Assembly: GCF_029893805.1 (NCBI RefSeq)
Contig: NZ_JARXYP010000002.1
Span: 3,348,001 to 3,412,000, forward strand
Length of the DNA: 64,000 bases
Source of the DNA: Streptomyces sp. SAI-135
GTDB taxonomy: Bacteria > Actinomycetota > Actinomycetes > Streptomycetales > Streptomycetaceae
Direction: 5' to 3'
Position 1 is the first letter of the stretch. Each line of letters begins with the position of its first letter. Below the pieces are notes generated by a model. The model ran no database searches. It was not told the origin of the DNA and was given only the letters and a program-made list of their open reading frames with translations. Shown here one piece after another: positions 1 to 8,639 of this stretch. Made by a program: the position numbers and the translations under genes.

Positions 1-240
1 GGTCTCGTTGTCCGCGAGGGCCACTCCGCGGGCGTCCAGGATCGAGCCGCGCACGGCGGGCTCGACGACCTGCTGGACGTGGTTGCCGGAGGCTTCCTTG
101 GCGTACGCGTCGCCCTCGCGGATCTGGAGGTACCAGAGGCGGCCGCCGAGGGTGCCGAGGAGGGACAGCACGAGGATCTGGATGACGACGAGTCGGATCT
201 GGACCCGTGGGGTCCGTCCGGTCTCGGGGATATTGGTCAC
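1..240 (-). CDS. mrdA: Penicillin-binding protein 2 (peptidoglycan transpeptidase), N-terminal part only
   Basis: Only the first 80 codons are present; the gene continues beyond position 1. It starts with GTG at 238-240. A short cytoplasmic tail is followed by one hydrophobic anchor at about residues 15-33, then a segment with RLWYLQI and VRGSILDARGVALADNET, which is the usual start of the class B PBP dimerisation domain. Known family role: periplasmic D,D-transpeptidase that cross-links wall peptidoglycan with RodA-type glycosyltransferases. It lies 80 nt downstream of mreD on the same strand, the standard mreBCD-mrdA order. No good Shine-Dalgarno sequence sits just before the GTG; the nearest G-rich run is about 20 nt upstream. 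Confidence 0.93.
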   Translation of the reverse strand, partial: MTNIPETGRTPRVQIRLVVIQILVLSLLGTLGGRLWYLQIREGDAYAKEASGNHVQQVVEPAVRGSILDARGVALADNET

Positions 241-320
241 TGCGGCTGCCGCCCCCTCTCAGTGTGTGTACGTGTCATATACGGCGAACCTGTGAACGCG
301 GTCCGCCGGCTCGCGGGGGG

Positions 321-998
321 TCACAGCCGCTTGACCCCCTTGATGCGGCCCACGCGCGCGGTGCGGGTGCGCGCCTTCGTCTTCAGGCTGCCGAGGCCGC
401 CGCGCTGGCCGCCGATCTTCAGACCCGTGCCCGAGGAGAGCCAGCCCGAGGAGATGTCCGCCGACTTGGCCGCCGAGTTGGTCTCGGCGAGCGGGTCGTT
501 CTCGGCGCGGCGGGCGAGCGCCATGATGCCGGGGACGACGAACGGGGCGAGCAGCAGGTCGTACAGGGCGGCGGTGAACAGCAGGCTGCCGAGCCCCACA
601 TGGCGGGCGGCGGTGTCGCCGACAAGGGCGCCGACACCGGCGTAGAGCAGGGTGGTGCCGATGGCCGCGGCGACCACGACGACCATGGGGCCGGTGGCCG
701 ACTTGAGTCTGCCGTTCTCCGGCTTGGCGAGGCCCGCGAGGTAGCCGATGACGCACAGCACCAGGGCGTAGCGGCCGGCGGCGTGGTCGGCGGGCGGGGC
801 GAGGTCGGCGAGCAGGCCCGCGGCGAAGCCGACGAGGGCGCCGCCGACGTGGCCGTAGACGAGGGCCAGGCCGAGGACGGTCAGGAGCAGCAGGTCGGGG
901 ACGGCGCCCGGGAGGTGGAGGCGGGCGAGGACGCTCACCTGGATCACCAGGGCGACCACGATCAGGGCGGAGGACAGCAGGATCCGGTTGACGCGCAT
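321..998 (-). CDS. mreD: Rod shape-determining protein MreD
   Basis: This is a 225-residue protein with five to six hydrophobic segments in the first about 165 residues and a basic C-terminal tail (RTRTARVGRIKGVKRL). Family role: integral membrane partner of MreC in the elongation/sporulation wall synthesis complex; in Streptomyces the mre cluster mainly serves spore-wall synthesis. An AGGAG ribosome site lies about 8 nt before the ATG. Its start is 11 nt after the mreC stop, so the genes are almost certainly co-transcribed. The charged tail of about 60 residues is longer than in short enterobacterial MreD proteins. Confidence 0.93.
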   Translation of the reverse strand: MRVNRILLSSALIVVALVIQVSVLARLHLPGAVPDLLLLTVLGLALVYGHVGGALVGFAAGLLADLAPPADHAAGRYALVLCVIGYLAGLAKPENGRLKSATGPMVVVVAAAIGTTLLYAGVGALVGDTAARHVGLGSLLFTAALYDLLLAPFVVPGIMALARRAENDPLAETNSAAKSADISSGWLSSGTGLKIGGQRGGLGSLKTKARTRTARVGRIKGVKRL

Positions 999-1009
999 GA
1001 CTACAGCTC

Positions 1010-1981
1010 CTACTGCTCTTGCTGGATCTCGCCGTCGACCGGCGCATTGGCGGACGGGGTGACGGTGACCGTCACGGTCGGCGTGGGCGTCGGCTTCGGT
1101 TTGGCGGGCAGCACCGTGTCGCGCGGGTCCTTCTTCGGGGCCTCGACGACGACGCCGACGATGTCGAGCTTGGTGAAGCTGACGTACGGCGTGACGTAGA
1201 GGGTGCGCGTGAGGTCGCCGCCGGAGGGGTCGACGCGGGAGACCACGCCGACCGGGACGCCGGGCACGAAGGGCTTGTCGGCCTGCGAGCCGAAGGTGAC
1301 CAGGCGGTCGCCCTTCTTGACCTCCGCCTTGCCGTTGAGCAGTTCGACGCGCAGCGGGCGGTCGCCCTGTCCGGAGGCGAAGCCGAGCTCGTCGCCGGCC
1401 TCCATACGGGTGCCGACGGTGAAGTCGGGGTCGTTGGCGAGGAGCACGGTGGCCGTGTTCGGGCCGACGGTGGTGACGCGTCCGACGAGCCCGTCGCCGT
1501 TGAGGACGGTCATGTCGCGCCGGATGCCGTCGTCGGCGCCCACGTCGATGGTGATGGTCCAGGAGAAGCCCTGGGCCGCTCCTATGGCGATGACCTGGGC
1601 GCCCTTGATGCCGTACTGCCCCGCGCCGGCGATCTTCAGCATCTTGTCGAGCTGCTTGAGGCGGCTGGTGTTGCGGTCGTCGCTGCCGAGCTTCGCCTTG
1701 AGGGCGGCGTTCTCCTTCTCCAGCGCGGCGAGCCGGTCGTGCCGCTCGCCGGAGTCGCGGATGGCGGAGACGGCGTTGCCGACCGGGTCGACCGCGGAGG
1801 ACACGCCGTCCTCGATGGGCCCGAACACGGCGGCCGCGCCTTGGCGGGCACCGTCGACCGGCGAGTCCTCCCCGCCGCGGATGTCCACCGTGATCAGCGC
1901 GAACGCTACGGCGATCAGCAGCACCAGGAGCAGCCGGCTCTCTCGTGTGTCCCTCACGTGCGGCGGCCGTGCCCTTCTCAT
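1010..1981 (-). CDS. mreC: Rod shape-determining protein MreC
   Basis: A 323-residue bitopic protein. Residues about 15-33 form one membrane anchor (RLLLVLLIAVAFALITV), followed by a coiled coil around residues 75-110 (RLAALEKENAALKAKL) and the two beta-barrel domains of MreC with GLVGRVTTVGPNTATVLL and PVGVVSRV. The C-terminus is a Pro/Thr/Val-rich low-complexity tail (PKPTPTPTVTVTVTPS). Family role: periplasmic scaffold linking MreB/MreD to penicillin-binding proteins. The ATG at 1981 lacks a clear ribosome site; an in-frame GTG at 1957 beginning VRDTRESR is an equally plausible start. Confidence 0.93.
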   Translation of the reverse strand: MRRARPPHVRDTRESRLLLVLLIAVAFALITVDIRGGEDSPVDGARQGAAAVFGPIEDGVSSAVDPVGNAVSAIRDSGERHDRLAALEKENAALKAKLGSDDRNTSRLKQLDKMLKIAGAGQYGIKGAQVIAIGAAQGFSWTITIDVGADDGIRRDMTVLNGDGLVGRVTTVGPNTATVLLANDPDFTVGTRMEAGDELGFASGQGDRPLRVELLNGKAEVKKGDRLVTFGSQADKPFVPGVPVGVVSRVDPSGGDLTRTLYVTPYVSFTKLDIVGVVVEAPKKDPRDTVLPAKPKPTPTPTVTVTVTPSANAPVDGEIQQEQ

Positions 1982-2072
1982 TGGAGTTGCGTTTGTGGGA
2001 GCTTATGCCTCGATATCAACGATCCGCCGCACGAGAGGAGATCATCTCGTACGGCGGAATCGAAGAGTTACG

Positions 2073-3104
2073 TCATCTGCGCGGCTGGGCGTCCAGCACC
2101 TGCTGGAGCGCCTCGAATTCCTCGACGCACTTGCCGGAGCCGAGCGCCACGCTGTCCAGCGGGTCCTCGGCGATGTGGATCGGCATGCCGGTCTCCCGGC
2201 GCAGCCGCTCGTCGAGCCCGCGCAGCAGGGCGCCGCCGCCGGTGAGGACGATGCCGCGGTCCATGATGTCGCCGGAGAGCTCGGGCGGGCACTTGTCGAG
2301 GGTCGTCTTGACCGCGTCCACGATGGCGTTGACCGGCTCCTCGATCGCCTTGCGGACCTCGGCGGCCGAGATGACCACGGTCTTGGGCAGCCCGGAGACG
2401 AGGTCCCGGCCACGGATTTCGGTGTGCTCGTCAGCGTCGAGGTCGTACGCCGAACCGATCGTGATCTTGATCTGTTCGGCCGTCCGCTCACCCAGCAGGA
2501 GCGAGTACTCCTTCTTGATGTGCTGGATGATCGCGTTGTCCAGCTCGTCGCCCGCCACGCGGATGGACTGGGCGGTGACGATGCCGCCGAGCGAGATGAC
2601 CGCGACCTCCGTGGTGCCGCCGCCGATGTCCACCACCATGTTGCCCGTGGCCTCGTGGACCGGCAGGCCGGAGCCGATGGCGGCCGCCATGGGCTCCTCG
2701 ATGATGTGCACCTGGCGGGCGCCGGCCTGGGACGACGCCTCGATGACGGCACGGCGCTCGACGCCGGTGATGCCCGAGGGGACACACACGACGACGCGCG
2801 GCCTCGCGAGATACCGCCGCTTGTGGATCTTCAGGATGAAGTAGCGCAGCATCCGCTCGGTGATCTCGAAGTCGGCGATCACGCCGTCCTTCAGCGGCCG
2901 CACGGCAACGATGTTGCCGGGGGTCCGCCCGATCATCTTCTTCGCTTCGGCGCCGACAGCCAGGATTCCACCGGTGTTCGTGTTGATCGCGACGACGGAC
3001 GGCTCGTTGAGTACGATCCCGCGACCCCTGACGTACACCAGCGTGTTGGCGGTCCCGAGGTCGACAGCCATGTCACGGCCGATGAACGACATTGAGTTCC
3101 CCAT
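2073..3104 (-). CDS. mreB: Actin-like cell-shape protein MreB
   Basis: The 343-residue product shows the actin-fold nucleotide motifs: phosphate-1 DLGTANTLVYV, phosphate-2 DIGGGTTEVAVISLGG and the adenosine motif LTGGGALLRGLDERL. It forms ATP-dependent filaments under the membrane that position wall synthesis. The start is placed at the ATG giving MGNSMSFIGRD. The second in-frame ATG (3093, MSFIGRD) has a closer GGGGAA and may be used instead. Extension upstream to 3185 would add a non-conserved 27-residue tail. It heads the mreB-mreC-mreD-mrdA operon, with 91 nt before mreC. Confidence 0.95.
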   Translation of the reverse strand: MGNSMSFIGRDMAVDLGTANTLVYVRGRGIVLNEPSVVAINTNTGGILAVGAEAKKMIGRTPGNIVAVRPLKDGVIADFEITERMLRYFILKIHKRRYLARPRVVVCVPSGITGVERRAVIEASSQAGARQVHIIEEPMAAAIGSGLPVHEATGNMVVDIGGGTTEVAVISLGGIVTAQSIRVAGDELDNAIIQHIKKEYSLLLGERTAEQIKITIGSAYDLDADEHTEIRGRDLVSGLPKTVVISAAEVRKAIEEPVNAIVDAVKTTLDKCPPELSGDIMDRGIVLTGGGALLRGLDERLRRETGMPIHIAEDPLDSVALGSGKCVEEFEALQQVLDAQPRR

Positions 3105-3310
3105 CAGGATTCGTCTGGCCTTCCTGGGAGCTTTTGAGGGCATTTCAGGTCGGCGAAGTGGGTGCTGTGACGTGAAGGCTTCCATCGTAGACGCGCCTGC
3201 ACGAACACTGCGCGAGGGTCTTCGCCATTGTCAGCAGATCAGACACCGCCTCGCTTGTGGAGACGGTCCATAAGGGCCACTCGTTCCCCCGATCGGCACG
3301 CATATGCCGA

Positions 3311-3338
3311 GGGACGGCCGAAAAAGTACGGCCGTCCC
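3311..3338 (-). terminator. Hairpin downstream of ndk
   Basis: A 9-bp perfect inverted repeat (GGGACGGCC / GGCCGTCCC, 3311-3319 with 3330-3338) has a 10-nt A-rich loop. It lies about 90 nt beyond the ndk stop and before mreB, where an operon end is expected. There is no long T run, as is usual in Streptomyces. Confidence 0.6.
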
Positions 3339-3426
3339 AGGTCAGACGGGAGTGCGAACTGACGCGCCCTCAGAAATTGCCACCAAACCTACGCACGAGG
3401 CCTGTGCGCGAGACCTCTGCGCGAGA

Positions 3427-3840
3427 CTACGCGCGGCCGGGGAAGAAGATCTTCACCTCGCGCTCGGCGGACTCCTCCGAGTCGGAGGCGTGGATGAGGT
3501 TCTCGCGGACGATGACACCGAAGTCCCCCCGAACGGAGCCGGGCGCGGCGGCGATCGGGTCGGTGGGGCCCGCCAGCTGGCGTACCCCCTCGATGACCCG
3601 CTCGCCCTCGACGATCAGCGCCACGACCGGACCGGAGGCCATGAACTCCACCAGCGGCTCGTAGAAGGGCTTGCCCTTGTGCTCGCCGTAGTGCTGCTCC
3701 AGCGTCTCCTGGTCCAGGGTGCGCAGCTCCAGCGCGGTGATCTGCCAGCCGGCCTTGCGCTCGATACGGCTGATGATCTCGCCGGTCAGGCCACGACGGA
3801 CGGCGTCGGGCTTGAGGAGGACGAGGGTGCGCTGGCTCAC
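3427..3840 (-). CDS. ndk: Nucleoside diphosphate kinase
   Basis: The 137-residue length is normal for bacterial NDK. It transfers the gamma phosphate of ATP to NDPs through a phosphohistidine; the active-site His is in NLIHASDS near residue 117. The N-terminus RTLVLLKPDAVRRGLTGEII and the segment SGPVVALIVEGERVIEGVRQLAGPT are family signatures. It is the last gene of the valS-folC-DUF4233-ndk cluster, 64 nt after the DUF4233 gene. A hairpin terminator follows. Confidence 0.97.
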   Translation of the reverse strand: MSQRTLVLLKPDAVRRGLTGEIISRIERKAGWQITALELRTLDQETLEQHYGEHKGKPFYEPLVEFMASGPVVALIVEGERVIEGVRQLAGPTDPIAAAPGSVRGDFGVIVRENLIHASDSEESAEREVKIFFPGRA

Positions 3841-3904
3841 GAGGGGCTCCTAACCTGCTGACATGTGCGGTGGGACGAGATTACAGGGCGTGTCGGTGCG
3901 CTCG

Positions 3905-4279
3905 TCACACAGCGTCAGGTGTAGAGGAGTCGGGCTGCGCGGCTCGGTCTCCCTGCGCGGCGAATCTCGCCTTGGCCTCGTCGATCTTCCGGCCGTAGTG
4001 CACCGAGGCCCACCACAGGGCCGCGAACACCGCGCCCATGAAGAACATGGTCGGCACCACGAAGCCGGAGGCGATCAGGGCGATCTGGAGCACCCAGCCG
4101 AGGGCGACGCCGCCGGGCCTGGTCACCACACCGCACAGCGCGAGACACAGGAACATGGCGATGCCGCTGACCGTCCACAGTGTGGCGCCGGCCAGGTCCG
4201 GGTCCTTCATCGCGACCAGCGCGGCGAAGCCGACCACGAAGAACTCGCCGATCAGGGTCGATGCACAGAGCGTACGCAT
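3905..4279 (-). CDS. DUF4233 small membrane protein
   Basis: A 124-residue protein with four hydrophobic segments (about residues 5-24, 30-52, 58-76 and 78-92) and a short charged tail ending DSSTPDAV. Its position between folC and ndk, 9 nt after the folC stop, is conserved in actinobacteria and supports the DUF4233 assignment. Function is unknown; I see no catalytic motif. The tight spacing implies co-translation with folC. Confidence 0.85.
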   Translation of the reverse strand: MRTLCASTLIGEFFVVGFAALVAMKDPDLAGATLWTVSGIAMFLCLALCGVVTRPGGVALGWVLQIALIASGFVVPTMFFMGAVFAALWWASVHYGRKIDEAKARFAAQGDRAAQPDSSTPDAV

Positions 4280-4288
4280 GGCTGGGAC

Positions 4289-5773
4289 TCAGCTCCTTCC
4301 CAGCAGCAGCCGGGCCTCGCCGACCGTGATGACCGACCCGGTGACGAGCACCCCGCCGCCCGCGAACTCACCGTCCTCCTCGGCCAGCGTGATCGCCTCC
4401 TCCAGGGCGTCCGGCAGCCGCGGCTCGACCTGGACGCGCTCCTCGCCGAACACCTCGACGGCGATCGCGGCGAGCTCGTCGGCGTCCATCGCGCGGTGGC
4501 TGGAGTTCTGGGTGATCACGACCTCGGCGAAGATCGGCTCGAAGGCCTCCAGGAGCCCCCGCACGTTCTTGTCGCCGCTCGCGCCGACCACACCGATGAG
4601 CCGGCTGAAGTCGAAGGCCTCACCGACCGCCTCGGCGGTGGCGCGGGCGCCCGCCGGGTTGTGGGCGGCGTCCAGGACCACGGTCGGGGACCGCCGTACG
4701 ACTTCGAGGCGGCCCGGGGAGGAGACGGAGGCGAAGGCCTTGCGGACGGTGTCGAGGTCGAGGGGGTCCGGGCGCTGGGCACCCACCCCGAAGAACGCCT
4801 CCACGGCCGCCAGCGCCACGGCCGCGTTGTGCGCCTGGTACGGGCCGTGCAGCGGCAGGTACACCTCTTCGTACTCGCCGCCGAGGCCGCGCAGGGTGAG
4901 CAGCTGGCCGCCGACGGCGACCTGCCGGGAGACGACCCCGAACTCCAGTCCCTCGCGCGCGACCGTCGCGTCCACCTCGACGGCCTTCTTCAGCAGGACC
5001 TGCGCCGCGTCGACCGGCTGCTGGGCCAGGACGACCGTCGCGTCCTGCTTGATGATCCCGGCCTTCTCGACGGCGATCTCCCCGGGGGTCTCCCCGAGCC
5101 GGTCGGTGTGGTCGAGGTCGATGGGGGTGACGACGGCGACATCGCCGTCGATGACGTTGGTGGCGTCCCAGGAGCCGCCCATGCCGACCTCGACGACGGC
5201 CACGTCGACGGGCGCGTCCGCGAAGGCGGCGTACGCCATGCCGGTCAGCACTTCGAAGAAGGACAGCCGGTACTGCTGCTGCCCGTCGACCATCTCGACG
5301 TACGGCTTGATGTCCTCGTAGGTCTCGATGAAGCGCTCGGCGGAGATCGGGGCGCCGTCCAGGCTGATGCGCTCGGTGACCGACTGGACGTGGGGGCTGG
5401 TGTAGCGGCCGGTGCGCAGTTCGAAGGCGCCGAGGAGGGCCTCGATCATGCGGGCGGTGGAGGTCTTGCCGTTGGTCCCCGTGATGTGGATCGAGGGGTA
5501 CGACCGCTGGGGCTCGCCCAGCACGTCCATCAGCGCGGCGATGCGGCCGACGCTCGGCTCCAGCTTGGTCTCGCCCCAGCGGGTGGCGAGCTCCGCCTCG
5601 ACCCCGCGCAGAGCCTTGTCGACCTCGGGGTCCTCGGGGCGCGCGGGCACGTCTGCGCTTGGGGCTCCGCCCTGGGTGCGCAGGGTGCGGCTGCCGGCCT
5701 CGATGACCGCGAGGTCGGGGTCGCGGTCGGTCTCGTTGGCGATGATCTCGTCGAAGGGGTCGGTGTCGCTCAC
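4289..5773 (-). CDS. folC: Bifunctional dihydrofolate synthase / folylpolyglutamate synthase
   Basis: A 494-residue Mur-ligase-like enzyme that adds glutamate to dihydropteroate and then to tetrahydrofolate, using ATP. The P-loop HITGTNGKTSTARM lies near residues 98-111. Further signatures are SPHVQSVTERI (folate loop), VAVVEVGMGG(S)WDATN and DAAHNPAGARA in the C-terminal domain. The N-terminus has about 60 extra acidic residues (SDTDPFDEIIANETDRDPD), common in actinobacterial FolC. It starts 105 nt after valS, with a dispersed repeat in between. Confidence 0.96.
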   Translation of the reverse strand: MSDTDPFDEIIANETDRDPDLAVIEAGSRTLRTQGGAPSADVPARPEDPEVDKALRGVEAELATRWGETKLEPSVGRIAALMDVLGEPQRSYPSIHITGTNGKTSTARMIEALLGAFELRTGRYTSPHVQSVTERISLDGAPISAERFIETYEDIKPYVEMVDGQQQYRLSFFEVLTGMAYAAFADAPVDVAVVEVGMGGSWDATNVIDGDVAVVTPIDLDHTDRLGETPGEIAVEKAGIIKQDATVVLAQQPVDAAQVLLKKAVEVDATVAREGLEFGVVSRQVAVGGQLLTLRGLGGEYEEVYLPLHGPYQAHNAAVALAAVEAFFGVGAQRPDPLDLDTVRKAFASVSSPGRLEVVRRSPTVVLDAAHNPAGARATAEAVGEAFDFSRLIGVVGASGDKNVRGLLEAFEPIFAEVVITQNSSHRAMDADELAAIAVEVFGEERVQVEPRLPDALEEAITLAEEDGEFAGGGVLVTGSVITVGEARLLLGRS

Positions 5774-5825
5774 ACGGTCAGTTTAGGGCTGCGCGTGAGG
5801 AGAGGGGTGGCTGGTCCTGTCTGGC

Positions 5826-5869
5826 GGGCGCGGGGAGGTTTGTGGCTGGTCGCGCAGTTCCCCGCGCCC
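5826..5869. terminator. Inverted repeat between valS and folC, built on a dispersed element
   Basis: GGGCGCGGGGA (5826-5836) pairs with TCCCCGCGCCC (5859-5869) around a 22-nt loop. The right arm is part of the 30-nt dispersed repeat at 5842-5871. It could end or attenuate valS transcription before folC. Confidence 0.45.
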
Positions 5870-5871
5870 CT
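5842..5871. repeat. Dispersed 30-bp intergenic repeat, copy 1
   Basis: The 30-nt sequence running from GTGGCTGGTCGCGCAG to CCCCGCGCCCCT is identical to positions 41022-41051. A shorter reverse-complement copy is at 20726-20753 and a split, longer variant at 36945-36998. I know such short elements as abundant between genes in Streptomyces chromosomes; their function is not established. Confidence 0.85.
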
Positions 5872-5878
5872 GCGTGGG

Positions 5879-8503
5879 CTACTGCTGGGGCAGGTTTTCC
5901 AGCTGGGCCTGGATCCTCTTGATGTCCTCGTCCGCCTTGGCCAGGCGGCCTCGGATCTTGTCCACGACGTTGTCCGGGGCCTTCGCGAGGAACGCCTCGT
6001 TGCCGAGCTTGGCGTTGGCCTGGGCCTTCTCCTTCTCGGCCGCCGCCAGGTCCTTCGCGAGGCGCTTGCGCTCGGCCGCCACGTCGATCGTGCCGGAGAG
6101 GTCGAGCGCGACGGTGGCACCGGCGACCGGGAGGGTCGCCGTGGCCGCGAAGGTCTCGCCCTCCGGCTGGAGGCGCAGGAGCTGGCGGATGGCGGCCTCG
6201 TGGGGGGCGAGGGCGGTGCCGTCCAGGGTCAGGCGGGCCGGGACGCGCTGGCCCGGCTGGAGGCCCTGGTCGGCGCGGAAGCGCCGGACCTCCGTGATGA
6301 CGGACTGGAGCGTCTCGATCTCCCGCTCGGCCGCGTCGTCGCGGAATCCGCTGTCGCTCGGCCACTCGGCGATGACGACCGACTCGCCGCCGGTGAGCGT
6401 GGTCCACAGGGTGTCCGTGACGAACGGGACGACCGGGTGGAGCAGCTTCAGGGTGACGTCGAGGACCTCACCGAGGACACGCTGGGAGACCTTGGCGCCC
6501 TCGCCGCCCGCCTGGAAGGTCGTCTTCGACAGCTCGACGTACCAGTCGAAGACCTCGTCCCACGCGAAGTGGAAGAGCGCGTCGGAGAGCTTCGCGAACT
6601 GGAAGTCCTCGTAGAACGCGTCCACTTGGGCGACCGTCTTGTTGAGACGGGAGAGGATCCAGCGGTCCGTCGCCGACATCTGCTCGGGCGAGGGAAGCGG
6701 GCCCTCGACCGTCGCGCCGTTCATCAGGGCGAAGCGGGTCGCGTTCCAGATCTTGTTGGCGAAGTTCCGGGACGCCTGGACCCAGTCCTCGCCGATCGGG
6801 ACGTCGGTGCCGGGATTGGCGCCGCGGGCCAGGGTGAAACGGACGGCGTCAGAGCCGTACTTGTCCATCCAGTCCAGCGGATCGACCACGTTGCCGAACG
6901 ACTTCGACATCTTCTTGCCGCGCTCGTCGCGGACGAGACCGGTCAGCGCGATGGTCTTGAAGGGGACCTCGCCGTCCATGGCGTAGAGGCCGAACATCAT
7001 CATCCTCGCGACCCAGAAGAAGATGATGTCGTGGCCGGTCAGCAGGACGTCGGTCGGATAGAACTTCCGCAGGTCCGCGGTCTGTTCGGGCCAGCCGAGC
7101 GTCGAGAAGGGCCACAGGCCGGAGGAGAACCAGGTGTCGAGGACGTCCGTGTCCTGCTTCCAGCCCTCGCCCGTGGGCGGCTGCTCGTCGGGGCCGACGC
7201 AGACGACCTCGCCGTCGGGGCCGTACCAGACCGGGATGCGGTGGCCCCACCACAACTGCCGTGAGATGCACCAGTCGTGCATGTTGTCGACCCAGTCGAA
7301 GTACCGCTTCGACATGTCCTCGGGGTGGATCTTGACCCGGCCGTCGCGGACCGCGTCACCGGCTGCCTTGGCGAGCGGGCCGACCTTGACCCACCACTGC
7401 ATCGACAGACGCGGCTCGATCGTGGTCTTGCAGCGCGAGCAGTGGCCGACGGAGTGGACGTAGGGCCGCTTCTCGGCGACGATCCGGCCCTGCGAGCGGA
7501 GGGCGGCGACGATGGCGCTGCGCGCCTCGAAGCGGTCCAGGCCCTGGAAGGGGCCGTGGGCCGTGATGACCGCCCGCTCGTCCATGACGGTGATCGACTC
7601 CAGGCCGTGGCGCTGGCCGATGGCGAAGTCGTTCGGGTCGTGGGCCGGGGTGACCTTGACGGCACCCGTGCCGAACTCCGGGTCGACGTGGGTGTCCGCG
7701 ACGACGGGGATCGAGCGGTCGGTCAGCGGCAGCTTGATCCGCTTGCCGATGAGGTGCTGGTACCGCTCGTCGTCGGGGTGGACGGCGACGGCCGTGTCAC
7801 CGAGCATCGTCTCCGCGCGGGTGGTGGCGACGACCAGGGTCTCGTCACCCTCGCCGTACTTGATGGAGACGAGCTCGCCGTCGTCCTCCTGGTACTCCAC
7901 CTCGATGTCCGAGATCGCCGTCAGACAACGCGGACACCAGTTGATGATCCGCTCGGCGCGGTAGATCAGCTCGTCGTCGAAGAGGCGCTTGAAGATGGTC
8001 TGGACGGCCTTGGACAGGCCCTCGTCCATGGTGAACCGCTCGCGGTCCCAGTCGACGCCGTCACCGAGGCGCCGCATCTGGCCGAGGATCTTGCCGCCGT
8101 ACTCCTCCTTCCACTGCCAGACACGCTCGACGAACTCCTCGCGCCCCAGGTCGTGTCGGGACTTGCCCTCCTCGGCGAGCTGCTGCTCGACCTTGTTCTG
8201 GGTGGCGATGCCGGCGTGGTCCATGCCCGGCAGCCACAGCGCCTCGTAGCCCTGCATGCGCTTGCGGCGGGTGAGGGCGTCCATGAGCGTGTGCTGGAAG
8301 GCGTGGCCCAGGTGGAGCGAGCCGGTGACGTTCGGCGGCGGGATGACGATGGTGTACGGAGGCTTGTCGCTCTTCGCGTCGGCGGCGAAGTAACCGCGCT
8401 CTACCCAGCGCTCGTACAGCGTCCCCTCTACCTCGGCCGGCGCGTACTGGGTCGGCAGTTCGGTGCTGGGCGCTGTGGGCTGCTGCTGAGCGTTCTCGGT
8501 CAC
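5879..8503 (-). CDS. valS: Valyl-tRNA synthetase
   Basis: An 874-residue class I aminoacyl-tRNA synthetase. The HIGH motif appears as HLGH at residues 64-67 (within PPPNVTGSLHLGH) and the KMSKS loop in GKKMSKSFGN. The editing domain, anticodon-binding domain and the C-terminal coiled coil (KRLAKDLAAAEKEKAQANAKL) are all present, so the enzyme is full length. It charges tRNA-Val. It is the first gene of the valS-folC-DUF4233-ndk cluster; 136 nt separate it from the divergent gene at 8640. I found no T-box-like leader. Confidence 0.98.
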   Translation of the reverse strand: MTENAQQQPTAPSTELPTQYAPAEVEGTLYERWVERGYFAADAKSDKPPYTIVIPPPNVTGSLHLGHAFQHTLMDALTRRKRMQGYEALWLPGMDHAGIATQNKVEQQLAEEGKSRHDLGREEFVERVWQWKEEYGGKILGQMRRLGDGVDWDRERFTMDEGLSKAVQTIFKRLFDDELIYRAERIINWCPRCLTAISDIEVEYQEDDGELVSIKYGEGDETLVVATTRAETMLGDTAVAVHPDDERYQHLIGKRIKLPLTDRSIPVVADTHVDPEFGTGAVKVTPAHDPNDFAIGQRHGLESITVMDERAVITAHGPFQGLDRFEARSAIVAALRSQGRIVAEKRPYVHSVGHCSRCKTTIEPRLSMQWWVKVGPLAKAAGDAVRDGRVKIHPEDMSKRYFDWVDNMHDWCISRQLWWGHRIPVWYGPDGEVVCVGPDEQPPTGEGWKQDTDVLDTWFSSGLWPFSTLGWPEQTADLRKFYPTDVLLTGHDIIFFWVARMMMFGLYAMDGEVPFKTIALTGLVRDERGKKMSKSFGNVVDPLDWMDKYGSDAVRFTLARGANPGTDVPIGEDWVQASRNFANKIWNATRFALMNGATVEGPLPSPEQMSATDRWILSRLNKTVAQVDAFYEDFQFAKLSDALFHFAWDEVFDWYVELSKTTFQAGGEGAKVSQRVLGEVLDVTLKLLHPVVPFVTDTLWTTLTGGESVVIAEWPSDSGFRDDAAEREIETLQSVITEVRRFRADQGLQPGQRVPARLTLDGTALAPHEAAIRQLLRLQPEGETFAATATLPVAGATVALDLSGTIDVAAERKRLAKDLAAAEKEKAQANAKLGNEAFLAKAPDNVVDKIRGRLAKADEDIKRIQAQLENLPQQ

Positions 8504-8639
8504 GGGGTCAGTTTAGGGGTGTCGCGGGGGTGTCCCGAAACGCGTTTGTTCTGTAACGGTGGGGCCCCCGATGCCGTGCGGCGACCTGGCCTGGGCCAGG
8601 ATGTCGGGAACACATAAGCATCTGGAGGGGAACCCAGAG

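Noticed and set aside
3863..7264. Plus-strand open frame of 1133 codons opposite folC and valS
   Set aside because: It is an antisense shadow in GC-rich DNA: low-complexity Arg/Gly/Leu/Asp translation, no domain, and covered by well-supported minus-strand genes.
8504..8639. T-box leader for valS
   Set aside because: No specifier stem or T-box sequence (TGGNACC-like) is visible in the valS upstream region.
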